NCBI GenBank assembly: GCA_023554445.1
Contig: JAMJQQ010000130.1
Span: forward strand, 1 to 5,873
Origin: Carthagonibacter metallireducens
Lineage (GTDB): Bacteria; Gemmatimonadota; Gemmatimonadetes; Palauibacterales; Palauibacteraceae
Length of the DNA stretch: 5,873 bases
Direction: 5' to 3'
In this document: in pieces, positions 5,490 through 5,873 of the stretch
Position numbering within the stretch: the stretch's first letter is position 1
Layout: each line of letters opens with the position of its first letter
Translations under genes and position numbers: made by a program
Notes under the pieces: model-generated
Seen by the model: the letters and a program-made list of their open reading frames with translations, nothing else
Database searches by the model: none
What the model was told of the DNA's origin: nothing

Positions 5490-5873
5490 ATGTACGATCC
5501 GAGCGTGACCGAACGGAAGTGGCAGCAACATTGGGCCGACGAAGGCATCAACGAGCCCGACCTGTCCGGGGCCGAGCGACCCTTCTATAACCTGATGATG
5601 TTCCCGTATCCCTCCGCCGAAGGGCTGCACGTCGGGAATCTCTACGCCTTCACCGGCGCCGACTTCTACGGCCGCTACCGGAGGCTCACGGGGAAGGACG
5701 TGTTCCAGCCGATCGGGTTCGATGCGTTCGGGATCCACTCCGAGAACTACGCCCTGAAGGCGAACGTCCACCCGATGGAGCTGATCCCTCGGAGCATCGA
5801 GACCTTCACGCGGCAGCTGAAGCGAGCCGGGATCATGTACGACTGGTCGCATACCGTGACCACCACCGATCCC
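5490..5873 (+). CDS. leuS: Leucyl-tRNA synthetase, N-terminal part, 3' end cut by window edge
   Basis: 128 codons are visible from ATG at 5490 to the window edge. The product is the class I enzyme that charges tRNA-Leu with leucine in the cytosol. MYDPSVTERKWQQHW at the N-terminus is the usual LeuRS opening (Tyr-Asp near the start, then Lys-Trp-Gln). NLMMFPYPSAEGLHVGN (34-50) is the first part of the nucleotide-binding fold, carrying the HIGH-type motif as HVGN (47-50). PIGFDAFGIHSENYALK (74-90) matches the stretch that reads P-x-G-W-D-A-F-G-L-P-A-E-N in most bacterial LeuRS. The start is fixed by this homology and by GGAG (5482-5485), four bases upstream, which is a rather short spacing. The GIHSEN and HVGN variants mark a divergent LeuRS lineage. 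The editing (CP1) domain, the KMSKS loop and the anticodon-binding domain lie outside the window. An alternative class I synthetase is unlikely given the N-terminal signature. Confidence 0.92.
   Translation, partial: MYDPSVTERKWQQHWADEGINEPDLSGAERPFYNLMMFPYPSAEGLHVGNLYAFTGADFYGRYRRLTGKDVFQPIGFDAFGIHSENYALKANVHPMELIPRSIETFTRQLKRAGIMYDWSHTVTTTDP

Noticed and set aside
5283..5852. 189-codon open frame on the minus strand
   Set aside because: It is antisense to leuS, which has clear synthetase motifs, and the frame shows no recognisable domain.
1..5873. CRISPR array, tRNA or rRNA, insertion sequence, attachment site
   Set aside because: No regularly spaced repeats, cloverleaf-compatible segments, transposase motifs or terminal inverted repeats were seen on reading the window.

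Overview
The window is dense, GC-rich bacterial chromosome. It holds seven genes and no mobile element, CRISPR array or RNA gene that I can see. Reading frames with strong GC bias at the third codon position throw long antisense shadows. The gene mix (a multihaem c-type cytochrome, an AMP-forming acetyl-CoA synthetase, a DUF92 membrane protein and a divergent leucyl-tRNA synthetase) suggests a respiring, high-GC environmental bacterium. Gemmatimonadota or a similar phylum would fit, but that is a guess from general family knowledge, not from a marker gene search.

Left block, minus strand (1-2668): acs (701-2668) encodes a complete acetyl-CoA synthetase. It is followed after 97 bases by a multihaem cytochrome gene (start 603) that runs off the left edge. 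The edge cuts it after five CXXCH haem sites, behind a lipoprotein-like signal sequence. The two could share a transcript. A 110-base divergent promoter region (2669-2778) separates acs from the next block.

Middle block, plus strand (2779-3872): a 60-residue single-pass membrane protein overlaps by one base (stop TGA, start ATG) a cation diffusion facilitator (CDF) transporter with an HD-HD metal site, probably for zinc. The arrangement implies translational coupling. The CDF gene ends tail-to-tail with, and overlaps by 43 bases, a minus-strand gene (3830-4474). That gene encodes a 214-residue soluble protein whose C-terminus looks like a V4R-type small-molecule-binding domain.

Right block, plus strand (4553-5873): after a 78-base divergent gap with a perfect 12-base palindrome comes a DUF92 integral membrane protein, related to plant VTE6 phytyl-phosphate kinase. 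After a further 187 bases comes the start of leuS, cut by the right edge at codon 128. It is a clear leucyl-tRNA synthetase but has unusual signature residues (HVGN, and GIHSEN in place of the usual GLPAEN).

No obvious multi-gene novel system is visible. The items most worth following are the small membrane protein coupled to the CDF transporter, the orphan V4R-like protein, and the divergent leuS.
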